From contig JAKZHN010000006.1 of assembly GCA_037179335.1 (NCBI GenBank), positions 1,178,001 to 1,242,000 on the forward strand: a DNA stretch of 64,000 bases, in the 5' to 3' direction. Of the stretch, positions 46,642-57,512 are shown in pieces; within the stretch, counting starts at the first letter, position 1; each line of letters begins with the position of its first letter. The stretch is from Cyclaneusma minus. Taxonomy: Eukaryota > Ascomycota > Leotiomycetes > Marthamycetales > Marthamycetaceae. The notes beneath the pieces were generated by a model that made no database searches, had not been told where the DNA came from, and worked only from the letters and a program-made list of their open reading frames with translations. Position numbers and translations under genes: made by a program.

Positions 46642-47092
46642 GTTGAGAATTTGTATTGGGGAGTAGGTAGGAAGTGAACGAACGAGCAGCAAGGCTTCCT
46701 GGGAGCCTGCGCTTATGCGATCGGAGGGCGCGTTTCTTAAGGTGTTTGCAGTCCTCGGGTCGGCAATTCGGTACGAGGATTGTCGATTACTGAAGCGGAA
46801 ACTATTTTCCTGGCGCTGGAGTGTAGGGCGAGAACGGATGCGGTTTCGAGAGGTCTGATGTTATTTGTAAAGTACGCAGCTCTTGCAACAGCTTGAGCTC
46901 TACTCACTCGGCCGGCGTTTTGGTAGAACCGTGGTCCGTGCGTACATGTATTCCACCGCAGGCGGTCCGTCACGGCAACCAGCGAATCCGACGAAAGCCA
47001 TTGCACTTCCATTGTCCCCCTCGACCTTTCAGACCTACAGACTGCTTGCCAGGCCACTCACTGTGGTCAGGATGGTCTGCAACTCATCCAAC
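46642..47092. promoter_or_regulatory. divergent promoter rpn9/NDUFA9
   Basis: 451 bp between the divergent ATGs. No proteasome-type (Rpn4) element is recognisable by eye. Confidence 0.4.
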
Positions 47093-48439
47093 ATGGCTAC
47101 CTTCGTGGCCGCCGCGCGCCCTTGTCCGAAGGCCCTGACCTCCTCTTCGCGACGCCTCATATCTGACATCGCCATTACCCGCACGGGGAAGCCCATTCTT
47201 CGGACCCAGGGTGGAAGGTGTGATGCGCCATTCCTGTCAATTGAGCCAAGCTGACCAGTGCAATCTCAGATCTTCTCTTGGAGGTGAATAAATCCTGCGA
47301 ATCGACCCAACGACCCGCTCTCTAACTCCGGACATCTAGGCCATACTGTTACTGTCTTCGGTGCAACGGGTTTCTTGGGACGTTACATCGTCAACCGACT
47401 GGGTATATCTCCCAGTTCTCTGCTCCAGTGCGCTCAGGCTTACAAGAGTGTGGACAGCAAGGAACGGATGCAATGTTGTCGTCCCTTTTCGAGAGGAGAT
47501 GGCCAAACGGCACTTGAAGGTTTCCGGAGACCTGGGACGAGTTACTTTCCTGGAATACGACCTTCGAAATACTCAGTCCATCGAAGAAAGTGTGAGGCAT
47601 TCCGACGTCGTCTACAACCTCGTCGGACGCAATTACCCCACCAAGAACTTCACGTTGGAGGACGTCCACGTCGAGGGAACCGAGCGGATAGTCGAAGCCG
47701 TTGCCAAGTACGACGTAGACAGGTACATCCACGTCTCCAGTTTCAACGCAGACCCCAAGTCTCCCTCGGAATTCTTCAGGACAAAGGCCGAAGGCGAGAG
47801 GGTTGCTCGAAGCATTTTCCCCGAGACGACCATTGTGAGACCAGCCCCTCTGTTCGGTTTCGAGGACAAGCTTCTCCACAAGCTTGCTGGCGTCACCAAC
47901 CTCTTCACTGCCAACCACATGCAGGAGCGTTACTGGCCCGTACACGCCATTGATGTCGGCATGGCTCTGGAGAAGATGCTTCAAGACGACAGCACAGCAT
48001 CCGAGACTTACGAGTTGTACGGCCCGAAGAACTACTCAACGGCAGAGATCGCTGAGCTAGTGGACAAGGAAATCTTCAAGCACCGACGCCATCTCAACGT
48101 GCCCAAGGTTCTGCTCAAGCCAATTGCAGGAGTCCTGAACAGGCTGCTCTGGTGGCCCGTACTATCTGCGGACGAAGTGGAGAGAGAATTCATTGACCAG
48201 AAGATTGACCCCAAAGCCAAGACCTTCAAGGACCTTGGTATCGAGCCCGCAGAACTCTCTGAGCTCACTTTCCATTACCTTGTAAGTGATGCCCCTCCGG
48301 CAGTGCTTTATTCTGCTGACCGCTGTGTGTCAACTTGTAGCAAGGATACCGTAGCTCGTCTTACTACGACCTCCCGCCTGCTACGGAGCGAGAGAAGAAG
48401 GAAGAGAGAAAGTACTTGCACGTCCTTGACGACCAATAG
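47093..48439 (+). CDS. NADH:ubiquinone oxidoreductase 40-kDa subunit (NDUFA9-type)
   Basis: Accessory subunit of respiratory complex I in the atypical short-chain dehydrogenase family; it binds NADPH at the junction of the membrane and matrix arms. Five exons (47093-47217, 47270-47283, 47340-47402, 47458-48281, 48341-48439) give 374 residues. Exon 2 is a 14-nt micro-exon that restores the run GGRSSLGGHTVTVFGATGFL. Seen: a presequence (MATFVAAARPCPKALTSSSR), the nucleotide-binding G54xxG57xxG60, the NYPTKNFTLEDVHVEGTERI and YIHVSSFNAD blocks, and FFRTKAEGE where classical SDRs have YxxxK. A possible earlier ATG at 47072 (MVCNSSNM) would add seven residues. The yeast S. cerevisiae lacks complex I, so this fits a filamentous fungus. 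Confidence 0.95.
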
Positions 48440-48757
48440 ATTAGTCGTCCAAAGTGCCAAATTTGTAAATAGTCCTCAGGAGTTAAAAGCAATGGTTGCT
48501 TTTCGTCGTCTAGACACCCGCATTTGTCACGTGATGTATACGAAAGTGGACAGCTTTATGAAACATGTAAAAGGCAGAAAGTGAAAAGTAAAATCGAGAT
48601 GCATATCATTTCACTATTCCAGCAGCTCCAGAGCGCAGTGCTGGTTTTCAGGCCCATAGCCAAAACGTAGAAATCGGCGGTTCGCAGCTCGCAGTAGTTC
48701 GCATCGCCAAACACCAGAAAAACTCCAGATGGCTCCACAAAACGCGATTCACGAAAT
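48440..48757. other. short intergenic region
   Basis: 318 bp between two same-strand genes; nothing specific seen. Confidence 0.5.
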
Positions 48758-49955
48758 ATGACGTCCACAAGCATCGAAGACGACGAGCCACTGTTAGTAA
48801 CTCAAGACTCATGAGGCTTCCCTTCACACTATTACTTCCCTTCTCTTCCTAGATTCACAAATTTTGTACATGGATTGACTGAACTGACGCACCGGCAGCG
48901 CACTGTCGTCGAGCACGCTGTCGGCGCTGCAAGAATTTTACGCCGACCGCGATGCGAGACAGAAGGCGTTCGAGGACCTGAAATTCGGCGCTGAGAACGA
49001 GGCCGAAGGGAGGAACAACGGCACTAAGCTGAGTATGGACATGTTCCAGGAGGATTGGAATGAGAGCCAGTTCTGGGTACGTCAAAACCTTCCAAGATTC
49101 CGCTGAGGGACGGCACGTGATGGGCCAAAAATGTGAGACTGGGATCAAAATGCTGATTCGGGATGGCGATGAGTAGTACTCTCAAGAGACGGCAACGGCG
49201 CTGGCAAATCAGCTGCTAGAGGGTGCTACGAAAGATACACGCATCGCCGTCGTGTCGGCGCCGAGTGTGTTTGTGCAGTTGAAGAATATCTTGGTATGTC
49301 CTTGCCGAGTTTCTCTTTGAAATCAAGGGCCTAATCCATAGATGTCATAGGGAGAACAAGGAAAGCCGGTGGAAGAGCAACCGCAGATCTTCTTACTCGA
49401 GTTCGACGAGCGGTTCGGTCTCATCCCAGATGGTTTTGTCTTCTATGATTTTCATAAGCCGTTGAAGTTGCCCCGTAAGTTACCGACTTAGAGTGTCCTA
49501 TAAAGCTGCATCAAGGATACGAGATTTCGAAGGCAGACATATGCTAATCTTGTCTGGCAATAGCGGCGCTCAAAGGCTCGATAGACAGAATTATCTGTGA
49601 TCCCCCTTTCTTGAGTGAAGACTGCCAAACAAAAGGTACCATTGCTTCCTCTCCTCTCTAAGCCCTCGGATGTTATACTTTGCTCGTACTAATTCCGACT
49701 TCAGCTGCTCTTACAGTACGATGGCTTTCGAAATCATGGGGCAAACCACCAGCACCCCAAACCACCGCTTCCCCTGACTCGCCCCGACTGATCGTCTGCA
49801 CTGGCGAACGTATGGAGACTCTCGTCAACAAGCTCTACGGACCACAAGGCATCAAAACTACAACTTTTGAGCCGGCACACGCGAACGCTCTGAGCAACGA
49901 ATTCTACTGCTTCGCCAACTTCGAGTGCAACGAATGGACTTGGAAGGCTACGTAG
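48758..49955 (+). CDS. efm5: Efm5-type protein-lysine N-methyltransferase (eEF1A)
   Basis: Seven-beta-strand methyltransferase that trimethylates a lysine of translation elongation factor eEF1A (known for yeast Efm5 and human EEF1AKMT1). Six exons (48758-48792, 48899-49076, 49177-49293, 49351-49474, 49564-49635, 49705-49955) give 258 residues, all in phase. Seen: LSALQEFYADRDARQKAFED near the N-terminus, QFWYSQETATALANQL, and the DPPF catalytic signature (D164-F167, in DRIICDPPFLSEDCQ). The C-terminal FANFECNEWTWKAT matches the family end. The first coding exon is only 35 nt. Confidence 0.93.
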
Positions 49956-50145
49956 CATCTTTGCGTAGAAATTCATGGGTCTATTTCTAGTTTATGGTGG
50001 CTCTTCATGATGCAATGCTGTTTTTTTGTGGTGGTGGCCTTTATACCGGGCACATATCAGTGCCTTCTTGGAACCCCTGGCGCCCTTGATGATCTGACCA
50101 GATGAACGCCTGGCCCCCAGGAGACTGACCCCGTTGCGCCGCTCG

Positions 50146-52131
50146 CTATGCAAGAGACCGGATGATGTAAAATAGGAGAAAGGCTTCAGCTCCGAGGACC
50201 TGCGACTCAGAGGCAAGCGTGACTTTGTGGTCGTCAAATTTAAACCACTGGTATAAATTAGTGGGAAGAACAAGAGAAGGAATTTCAAGGGTCTGTCTTA
50301 CCTGGTTCCCAACCCGAGAATAGGAAATGTAATGGCCTATTTTGTCAATATCTGGAATCTCCGCATTGAAATGTGACTGGTCTTACCTGTATCAAGAGAT
50401 CCGATATGGACAACCACGCTGAGAAGGTCGTATGTACAAGATCGTTCTAGCTCGTAATTCTCGCGGGTATCTTGGGACCTTGCCCGGTTCGTGTAGGGCA
50501 ACATGTTGACTTGTAGAGGAAATTGAACCTTGAGGTTAATCTTTGAGGTGGCACTCAGCTCGCGATTGTGTTCAAATCTCTGCCATGATGTTAGCCTTCC
50601 ATGGACTTTTTAGTGGGGGCGGTAAGTTTTGGTACCTTGAACTGAATACAAAGTACATTGGGCAGACGCTTGATGCTAAGCTGTTTCCGAGCATCTTGAG
50701 GCCCATTGCATTTGTGGCATGTGTACTCGCATCGCTCGGGCCTCATGTACTCTTCGGTCAGGCATCGCTGAAGGGTGAGCACGCTTGGCCTTTTCTGGCC
50801 TGATTTGGTCGTGTTCTTTTTTGAGATGCTTTCGAGACCCAGACTCAAGTCCAGAAACGGTTCGACAGCAGTCGTCACCCCACCGCAGTTCTGACATGTG
50901 ACATTGCTCTGAAGCTTGCCATAGAACGTTTGATGTACGATACACTCGCAATGCTGTCCATGGGACCTTCTCCTACGATCTTGCATTTCGAAGTCTTCGT
51001 CCTCGTCATTCGCGTCCTCGGGGTCTATGGCTTTGTTGGTTCGGTGCAGTTCTTCTACTAAAAATTGAAAGAACTCGTGTGCGTCTTGCTCATCATAACC
51101 GGCGAGAGTCGTGAAAGCTGCTTGTTTGGATAGCCAAGAGCTCGAGAGAATGTTGGATGCCGAGTAGCCAGTCGTGATATCGTGTGCATAGAACTCTTGG
51201 AAAAGGTCGTCCATGGCGCAGTTGAGACAGCTTTCTCTTGAACAACTTGCTGTCTGATGGCCTTCACTTAGGTAGAAGTTCCTCAAAAGCGGGTTGTGAA
51301 TGAAGCTCTGGAGAATAACACTCATAAAGCAAGTGGCTCCCATGTTGTAGATTCCTCGTAGCCCACTAGCACGACAGGGTGCTTCGGTTGTGTTTGAGGA
51401 TATGTATTTCGGGTCCTCTTGAGCAGCATCAGTAAAGAGCTCGTCATGCTTTCTCTTTCGGCCTAGATGTTTTATATAAGTACAACTATCTGTTTAAATG
51501 GCATATATCGGTAGCAGCAGGTAGTCAAGAACTGAATCATAGTGGTGGCGGAGAGTATTCCGTCAATTTCAGATAGACTTACTAGTAGAGAATGAGCCTG
51601 TGCCAATCTTCCGTACTCGCAGCTCCTCGAGTGTTGGGTCCCAGACGAAGTCACCACACATCTGGCAAAAGAGAGATCCACTCCTGGAATCCACAACTGA
51701 GTCGTGTCAGTACCGCCCTACTTGAGCTTCTGCCATGGAAGCTTACAGAACATGTGTGCCTTGGCCTTCCCGTGCTTCGCCAGGTCTTGTTCCGTCGTCG
51801 TAGTGGGACATTGTAGGCAAAGGTAGTTCGTCGTCAAAGAAGTGACAGGAGGACCGTCGGGCGCCTTGGAGGTTTGAGGAATGATTGGGGTTTTGTCAAA
51901 GATGACCCTGAGGAGCATCTTGTAAAATTTTATGGTAGTAGTCGTAATATCAGCGCTCTTGGTGAGGAGAATTCTGAGATGTTCTGGTTATACAGATTTT
52001 TAGTACTGGAATGGGATGGCAGATAGTCAGAAGCTCAACTTACCACAGCCATAAAGAGGGACGCCTTGCTCTGGATCTTTCACTTTCAAGGACTTTTGAG
52101 AGCCAGGTGTGGTGGGACGTGAGGTCGCCAT
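50146..52131 (-). CDS. ubp8: SAGA-complex ubiquitin hydrolase Ubp8 (USP22-like)
   Basis: Removes ubiquitin from histone H2B within SAGA. Seven exons on the minus strand (52044-52131, 51747-51983, 51583-51696, 50636-51462, 50387-50579, 50302-50336, 50146-50247) give 531 residues. Seen: an N-terminal ZnF-UBP (CLQCPTTTTEQDLAKHGKAKAHMF, LFCQMCGDFVWD), the Cys box GIYNMGATCFMS with C191, four structural cysteines in QTFYGKLQSNVTCQNCGG and CHKC, and the His box GHYISYSRVGNQWFKFDD with H488 and D503/D504. The YLLFY-type ending is present as AFLLFYIIRSLA. Introns are 50-120 nt. It is divergent from the LACTB2-like gene. Confidence 0.96.
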
Positions 52132-52657
52132 GATGAAAAAAAGTGGCCCACACGATGAGCAGATGGAAGGCTCATGACATAGCTAGATGGCAGATTGTCA
52201 AGCTCGCGGATGTCGTCCTCGGAGCCTTAGTTTGTGCTCAGCATGAACCATGGTTCCCCTGCGAATTCAATGGCAGGTTTGCGGTGGACTTACAAGTGAT
52301 CCGGCCAGATGATTTTTGTCACAGAAAGGGGCACCGTCCAGCTTAGAACATGGCAGGACAATAGAGAGCCAGGCCAATGCTTTACAGGGATTTTTTTGGT
52401 GTATAAGCAGCACACTCGAATCTCAGGGCTCGCTCACTGCTTGTATTGATGTCGAAGGTGTGCACAGAGCATTGAGATTCCAGAGAAGGTTCAATTGCCT
52501 CAGCCTCGTCGTGCACAGACTGGCCTCGGAGCTAAGCTTCTGCCCGAAAGGCTTATTCGTCATTTCCCAGCATCCCCGACTTCCAGAACCACCCCCCCTC
52601 TCGTGATGGCAGCCATCTCCCATATTAGTACTGCTAGACACGCGCTGCTTCACCACC
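52132..52657. promoter_or_regulatory. divergent promoter ubp8/LACTB2-like gene
   Basis: 526 bp between divergent ATGs, without a discrete element that I can name. Confidence 0.4.
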
Positions 52658-53653
52658 ATGGCTACGCAACTCGTCCACCTGGCAGAAATTTCCCGGCTCA
52701 GCCCACAATGTATCCGTGTGCTTGGTGGTAATCCGGGAAAGGTGAGAAGCGCTTCTGTGGGTGTTTTCTTCGTCCATCTACTAAATCTCCATCATAGTTC
52801 ACCTTGCAAGGTATCCCTTCACAACCACATCCCTTCTGGATGATACCGCGTTCAATTCTAACCCGTCTCTTCAGGCACCAACACCTATATCCTGGGCAAA
52901 GGGCCCCGCCGAATCTTGATAGACTCCGGCCAAGGAGAGAGATCGTGGATCGATGCTGTCAAGAAAGTCCTGGCGCAAGAAGCTGCTGTTATTAGTCAAT
53001 GTCTTCTAACTCACTGGCACCACGACCATGTCGGTGGTGTCGAGCATCTTAGGGAAGTCTTCCCTGATGTGCAAGTTTTCAAGAACGAGCCGACCATCGG
53101 TCAGCTCGCCATTGAAGATGGACAGAAATTTGAAGTAGAAGGGGCAACTCTTCGCTCACTGCATTGTCCGGGACACACGACCGATCATATGGCCCTGATT
53201 CTGGACGAGGAGGATGCCATGTTCACAGGAGACAATGTGCTTGGCCAGGGCACTGCCGTCTTTGAAGACTTGTCATCTTACATGAGCAGCTTGGATAAGA
53301 TGAGAGAGCTTTTCTCCGGCAAAGCCTACCCAGGGCATGGCCCTGTTATTGACGACGGCAGAGCACGCATCACGGAATACATCCATCACAGACAGCAAAG
53401 AGAAGACCAGGTACTGCAAGTCCTTCGCTCTCCGCAAAATACCTCAGGTGGAAATGCTTCTACTGGAAGCTCAACGGATCCGTGGACGGTGATGGAAATT
53501 GTAAAGATTATCTACAAGGACGTTCCGGAGAACCTGCATCTGCCTGCTAGCGGAGGGATTGTGCAGGTTTTGCGGAAACTTGAGAAGGAAGACAAGGTAG
53601 CTCATGTGTCAACAGGCGACAAATGGCGGCTTAAGGATCGTGCAACGCTTTGA
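52658..53653 (+). CDS. LACTB2-like metallo-beta-lactamase-fold hydrolase
   Basis: Exons 52658-52741, 52798-52810 and 52875-53653 give 291 residues, the length of LACTB2. Exon 2 is a 13-nt micro-exon that codes FTLQ and joins GNPGKFTLQGTNTYILGKG. Seen: the zinc motif HWHHDH (H79-H84), GHTTDHMALIL, MFTGDNVLGQGTAVFEDLSSYM and GKAYPGHGPVI, then a C-terminal winged-helix-like region. Animal LACTB2 is a mitochondrial endoribonuclease. Similar fungal proteins act as product-release hydrolases next to polyketide synthases, but there is no such synthase in this window, so a housekeeping role is more likely. No presequence is evident. Confidence 0.93.
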
Positions 53654-54333
53654 GCATCCGTCCTTATACCTGTCAGATGTTAGAAGATCATTGTCTAGAA
53701 TAAGCCTGGGTCTGCCAGCGAGTCCTAGCTTTTATTTCTCATGGAAGATACTCAGCACCTACTATCCGAGAAAGAAATGTGCCAACTGCGGCGACCACGG
53801 CTCTCTGGGAAGTACTACTACATGTAAGGGCCGCTCCTGGTTGTTGGAGGCGACTTTTGCAAATGAGACCCCCGGCTCCCCCGGCTCACCACAATCACAC
53901 GACAAACATCGGCTGTGGGACCCTTATATTCAACTAACATCTGTACTCGGATTGCAAGACCGCAAAACAAACCAGAGAACGGCAATCTTTAACCAAGGAT
54001 TTATCGGCTTGTGATGTAAGAAGACTCTTAAATAATACGTGATCTGGTGCCCGGAAGCTGGGCTCGCTCGCTCAGCCGACCCCACTCACAGCATCTCCTG
54101 CCGAAACGCAGCTTGCAGTCCGAAGCTTTTCGTTCAGAGTTCTTCATGACTGGAATCGTCAACCAATATCTTCCCACGAGCAATTGGCAGGCCCTGTCGC
54201 CGTTCGTTCAGACTTCTCCATGAATCGTTAACCACTATCTTCTCACGAGCAATTGGCAGACCGCTGTCGCTGCTCGAGTCTCGACCACTCACTACCCTAG
54301 AAGGCAAGCATCTGGACGCGTGCTCCTCAAACA
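53654..54333. other. intergenic region with a tandem duplication
   Basis: About 680 bp. It contains the 3' end of the LACTB2-like gene and, near the next start, an imperfect 74-bp duplication. The frame at 53604-54014 overlaps the previous gene in another frame and is not supported. Confidence 0.5.
54131..54273. repeat. imperfect 74-bp direct duplication
   Basis: Copy 1 (54131-54204) and copy 2 (54205-54273) share blocks such as CACGAGCAATTGGCAG, AATCGT and CGTTCAGA, with scattered substitutions and small gaps. It ends 60 nt before the next ATG, so it probably lies in a leader or core promoter. Confidence 0.75.
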
Positions 54334-55900
54334 ATGGCGGCTGCATTCGACCCCGAGTCGGGCCTGGTCTTCAACGAGACCGTTGAGCATGCTATTTCGG
54401 CGAGGCAGCTTGAAGAGCATCGCAATTGGGCCACCAAGCCTCGCAAGCCGTTGCCTCCAAAAGAGCCAGGATCGGTCTTCGCCAAAGTGGGCGTACGAAG
54501 CCTCAAGGAAACTGCTCTCGAAGTCCTTTACAGAAATTTGACGTGCTTGACCCCCGAGTCTTTTCACGCGGTTCCTGAACATCTCACCGACGAGATTCAG
54601 GAAGGAATCAAAGAGAGGTACATATTCTTCCCGATGTGTGAGAAAGTGATGAGACGTGAAACAAGCTAAATTGAAACGCAGATACCTGGAAAACTTCTAC
54701 CTTTGGAAGCTGTCGTCCCAAAAAATAAGCCAGCGACGAGAATCGACCCTTGGGGCTTTTCGCTACCGCCAGATTATACGCAATCCGGTCTTGTGGTTAG
54801 AGACATATTTCCAACCGATGCACTCTCAGTCGTTTGATTTCCTTACAAACCTCACTATCACATCTCGGTTTTCTACTCCTGACCTCATCTCCCTTCATAC
54901 TCTCCGGAATCTTGCTTCACTGAGTATTATCGGCAATCCTTCCCGCGGTAGTAATATGATGGCAAACGAAACGACAGTCGTCGATGACCGAATCATTCGA
55001 GCCTGGGGAAAATCGTGCGCTGAAAAGGGCGCTTTCCCCGTCTTAAGGGTCTTGAGATTGCGCCATCAACCAGAGCTTACTCGTAAGTCTCTGGACTGGG
55101 CTACCAAGTTCCCTGCTCTCGGTCTCTATGATGTGCGGGACTGTAACTTTGGTCAAGAAGCGAAGAAGAGAGCTGAAGGGCTCGGCTGGTGGACCACATC
55201 CGGAGATATCGAATCCGTATTGCAAATGGCGATTCTGGACCGCAAGAATTTCATTCGAGAGGCCATTGGTCCAATGGCACCCGTCGTGAATAACGACGAA
55301 CCCACGTACTGGAACGACAACTGTCCCACGAGGCGGGTTCCTCGCAGGGAAATCGTGCTCTCCGGTGCTCACCGTGCTGTCAAAGAATCCTCCTATCAGA
55401 TAGCCAAATTTCAGTACGAAAACAGGTTTCGATATGACTTCCGTGTCATCGGCGACCCGCCCGAGGATGTCATCAGGCGAGTGAAACCAGGAAAGGCTAG
55501 TATTGAGACCAGTCATTACAACCAGCGTCAAAGTTGGGATGCTAAGCAGTGTGCAATTTACTCGAGACTAGGTGAGCTGTGGGACGATGCCGATCTTCAG
55601 AGAACTGGCATTGCAGTTGGCGATTCGGCAGTTGTGGTTGGTGACGAGGTTATCAATACCGTCCCCTTAGCCAGTATCCATCTTGGACCAATACAGCTCG
55701 GACCCTCTTCTGAAGCCATTATTCCGGTCAGGCCAGAGGAATACGACGAAGGGTGTATGGCATTTTTACGGCTCATCCTTCCAAAGCCAGGGGTTGGTGC
55801 CGCCGCTGGTGCTGAAGCTGCTGCTGCTTTAGAGCCACAGATGACGCTGCGAAGTTCGAAGCGTAAGAAACTCGCAACTCAACTGTCGGACTTCATGTAG
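54334..55900 (+). CDS. uncharacterised fungal protein, 500 residues
   Basis: Exons 54334-54617 and 54682-55900 (64-nt intron, GTACAT...CGCAG) give 500 residues. I do not recognise a named family. Residues 45-95 (GVRSLKETALEVLYRNLTCL, PESFHAVPEHLTDEI) look like the N-terminal helices of an F-box-like or leucine-rich protein. The stretch FDFLTNLTITSRFSTPDLISLHTLRNLASLSIIGNPS resembles two LRR-like turns, continuing with FPVLRVLRLRHQ and FPALGLYDVRDC. The middle (about 300-400) is polar, and the tail is Ala-rich, then basic (SSKRKKLATQL), which might be a nuclear signal. Conserved-looking phase and codon use argue for a real gene; function is unknown. Confidence 0.7.
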
Positions 55901-56233
55901 CGTGGTGCTTGCAAACAGCGACTCTACCGAAGCAAATTTCCTTTCGTGTCCAGAATGACAGTCAGCACCATCTTTTGATGGACTCTCTTGATGCCCGCAG
56001 AGCCATGAATAATGAAAAATCACGTACTTTTTTTCCGGTCGCCAGCTACCTAGTACGTAACCTGCTCCCTTGGGATGACCATAGGGCTCACCGTACCGTG
56101 GAAGTGTGAATGACTTGTGGTGATAATTCTTGTGTGCTCAGCCATGACTAAGGGATGTTTTGATCATTAGAGATATTCTAGTGATGATGGATTATCTAAT
56201 TCTTATTCCTTATTATACTTCTTCTAGTCACTC

Positions 56234-56397
56234 GGACTATTCCTAATTACTCGAATTTTTCCTAGTCGTAAATTCATAGATATTCGGGTCTTTCAAACTC
56301 ACTCGGAATATTCCTAGTTATTCAAAATATTCCTAATCACTCGGAATTCCAAATCACTGGAAACATTCTCGAGTATTGGGAATATTCCTAATTATTC
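56234..56397. repeat. 19-bp degenerate tandem array, locus 8
   Basis: Units in phase include 56234-56252 (GGACTATTCCTAATTACTC), 56253-56271, 56305-56323 (GGAATATTCCTAGTTATTC), 56324-56342 and 56379-56397 (GGAATATTCCTAATTATTC). Slippage of 1-2 nt separates sub-blocks. Confidence 0.75.
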
Positions 56398-56988
56398 AAA
56401 CGGCCCAATATGCGTACTGAATGCAGAGTACTTGTCACTACAAGAGTGAGCACCATTAGATTTTGGCGGCCCTTGTGACTTACAATCGGTTAAGCCTCTT
56501 GCGGCTTGCGTGACAGGGAATAAATAGGCTTATGTGCCTTGAAACGGCATTTTGATTTGAATCACTTGGTTTGGTAGTACTTGTTGAGCTGGGCCGAACA
56601 CTGTCAACACTTTGTCTGGCTAGGGAGCTCTTAGCCCAATTTGTAGAGAGTTCAAAGCTTTTTATTTTATATTTCCTTAAAGCTCGGCTCCTAGCAGCTA
56701 GCCCTTTTAGCTTACAGCTAGCTACTAATAGGGTAGCCAGCTCTACTTAGAATCATCGCCAATTCCTAATCCTACAGACCTCAATAGTATTTCATAATCA
56801 TAAGCAAGAAAATATAGTGACGGATAATATTCTTCGAAATATTGGGAATCAATATTAGAGAAGATAAAAGTAGGGAAGGGTACTTAGGATACGGAAATCT
56901 CTAGGCGGATTCGAATTTTAACACTCCGTAATGCCGCCCATTTACAGTGGTATAAAAAATCCGAATACGGTCTAAAACCATTACTCGA

Positions 56989-57064
56989 TTGATATTCCTG
57001 ATCGCTTGGAATATCCCCTGTTATTCGGACCATTTCTGGCCGTTTGAAGTATCATTTGGACACT
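56989..57064. repeat. 19-bp degenerate tandem array, locus 9
   Basis: Four units in strict phase: 56989-57007 (TTGATATTCCTGATCGCTT), 57008-57026 (GGAATATCCCCTGTTATTC), 57027-57045 and 57046-57064. It ends about 450 bp before the next gene. Confidence 0.72.
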
Positions 57065-57512
57065 GTCGACCGCATCTCAAGGTTGCGAAAATCGGCTAAC
57101 TGCACGCAACAAACAGCACCATGACTGATGTCAAGACAACATCAGGAACACAGCTGGTCCCATACCAAACTCTCTCCTTCCATGAATATCGGAGGCATCT
57201 TTTTCTAGGTAGCTATGATACAGAGCCAGTCTGGATCAGGCTGCAGCGCATCTTGAAGCACAGAACCTTTCAACCTCGAAAAATCTGGCTTTGTGTTCGG
57301 CCGGCCGGAGAGCTTCCGTCACTGCTATCCACCAAATTCAATTGCCTTCTCGAACCTCAACCAACTTTCGTACTGCAACGCCTTGCCAGCTCACGAGTCA
57401 CGTTGCCACACCCGATGGAGCGGACTAGCCAGGTGTAGCACAGTTTAGGCCCAATCTCCCGCTCTCGTCGCGACCGTGGTCTGATTGAATTGTCAGCTGG
57501 CCTTCCGTCGAC

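Larger units (their letters stand above)
55901..57512. other. 1.6-kb AT-rich intergenic region with two 19-bp repeat loci
   Basis: Between the orphan gene and the UCH gene. AT-rich, with repeat arrays at 56,234-56,397 and 56,989-57,064 and short runs such as GCTAGC near 56,690-56,740. A 105-residue frame (57121-57438) is weak and not called. Confidence 0.5.

Noticed and set aside
57121..57438. 105-residue frame starting MTDVKTTSGT
   Set aside because: Follows AT-rich repeat DNA, has no recognisable domain and ends near the UCH leader; possible but unsupported.
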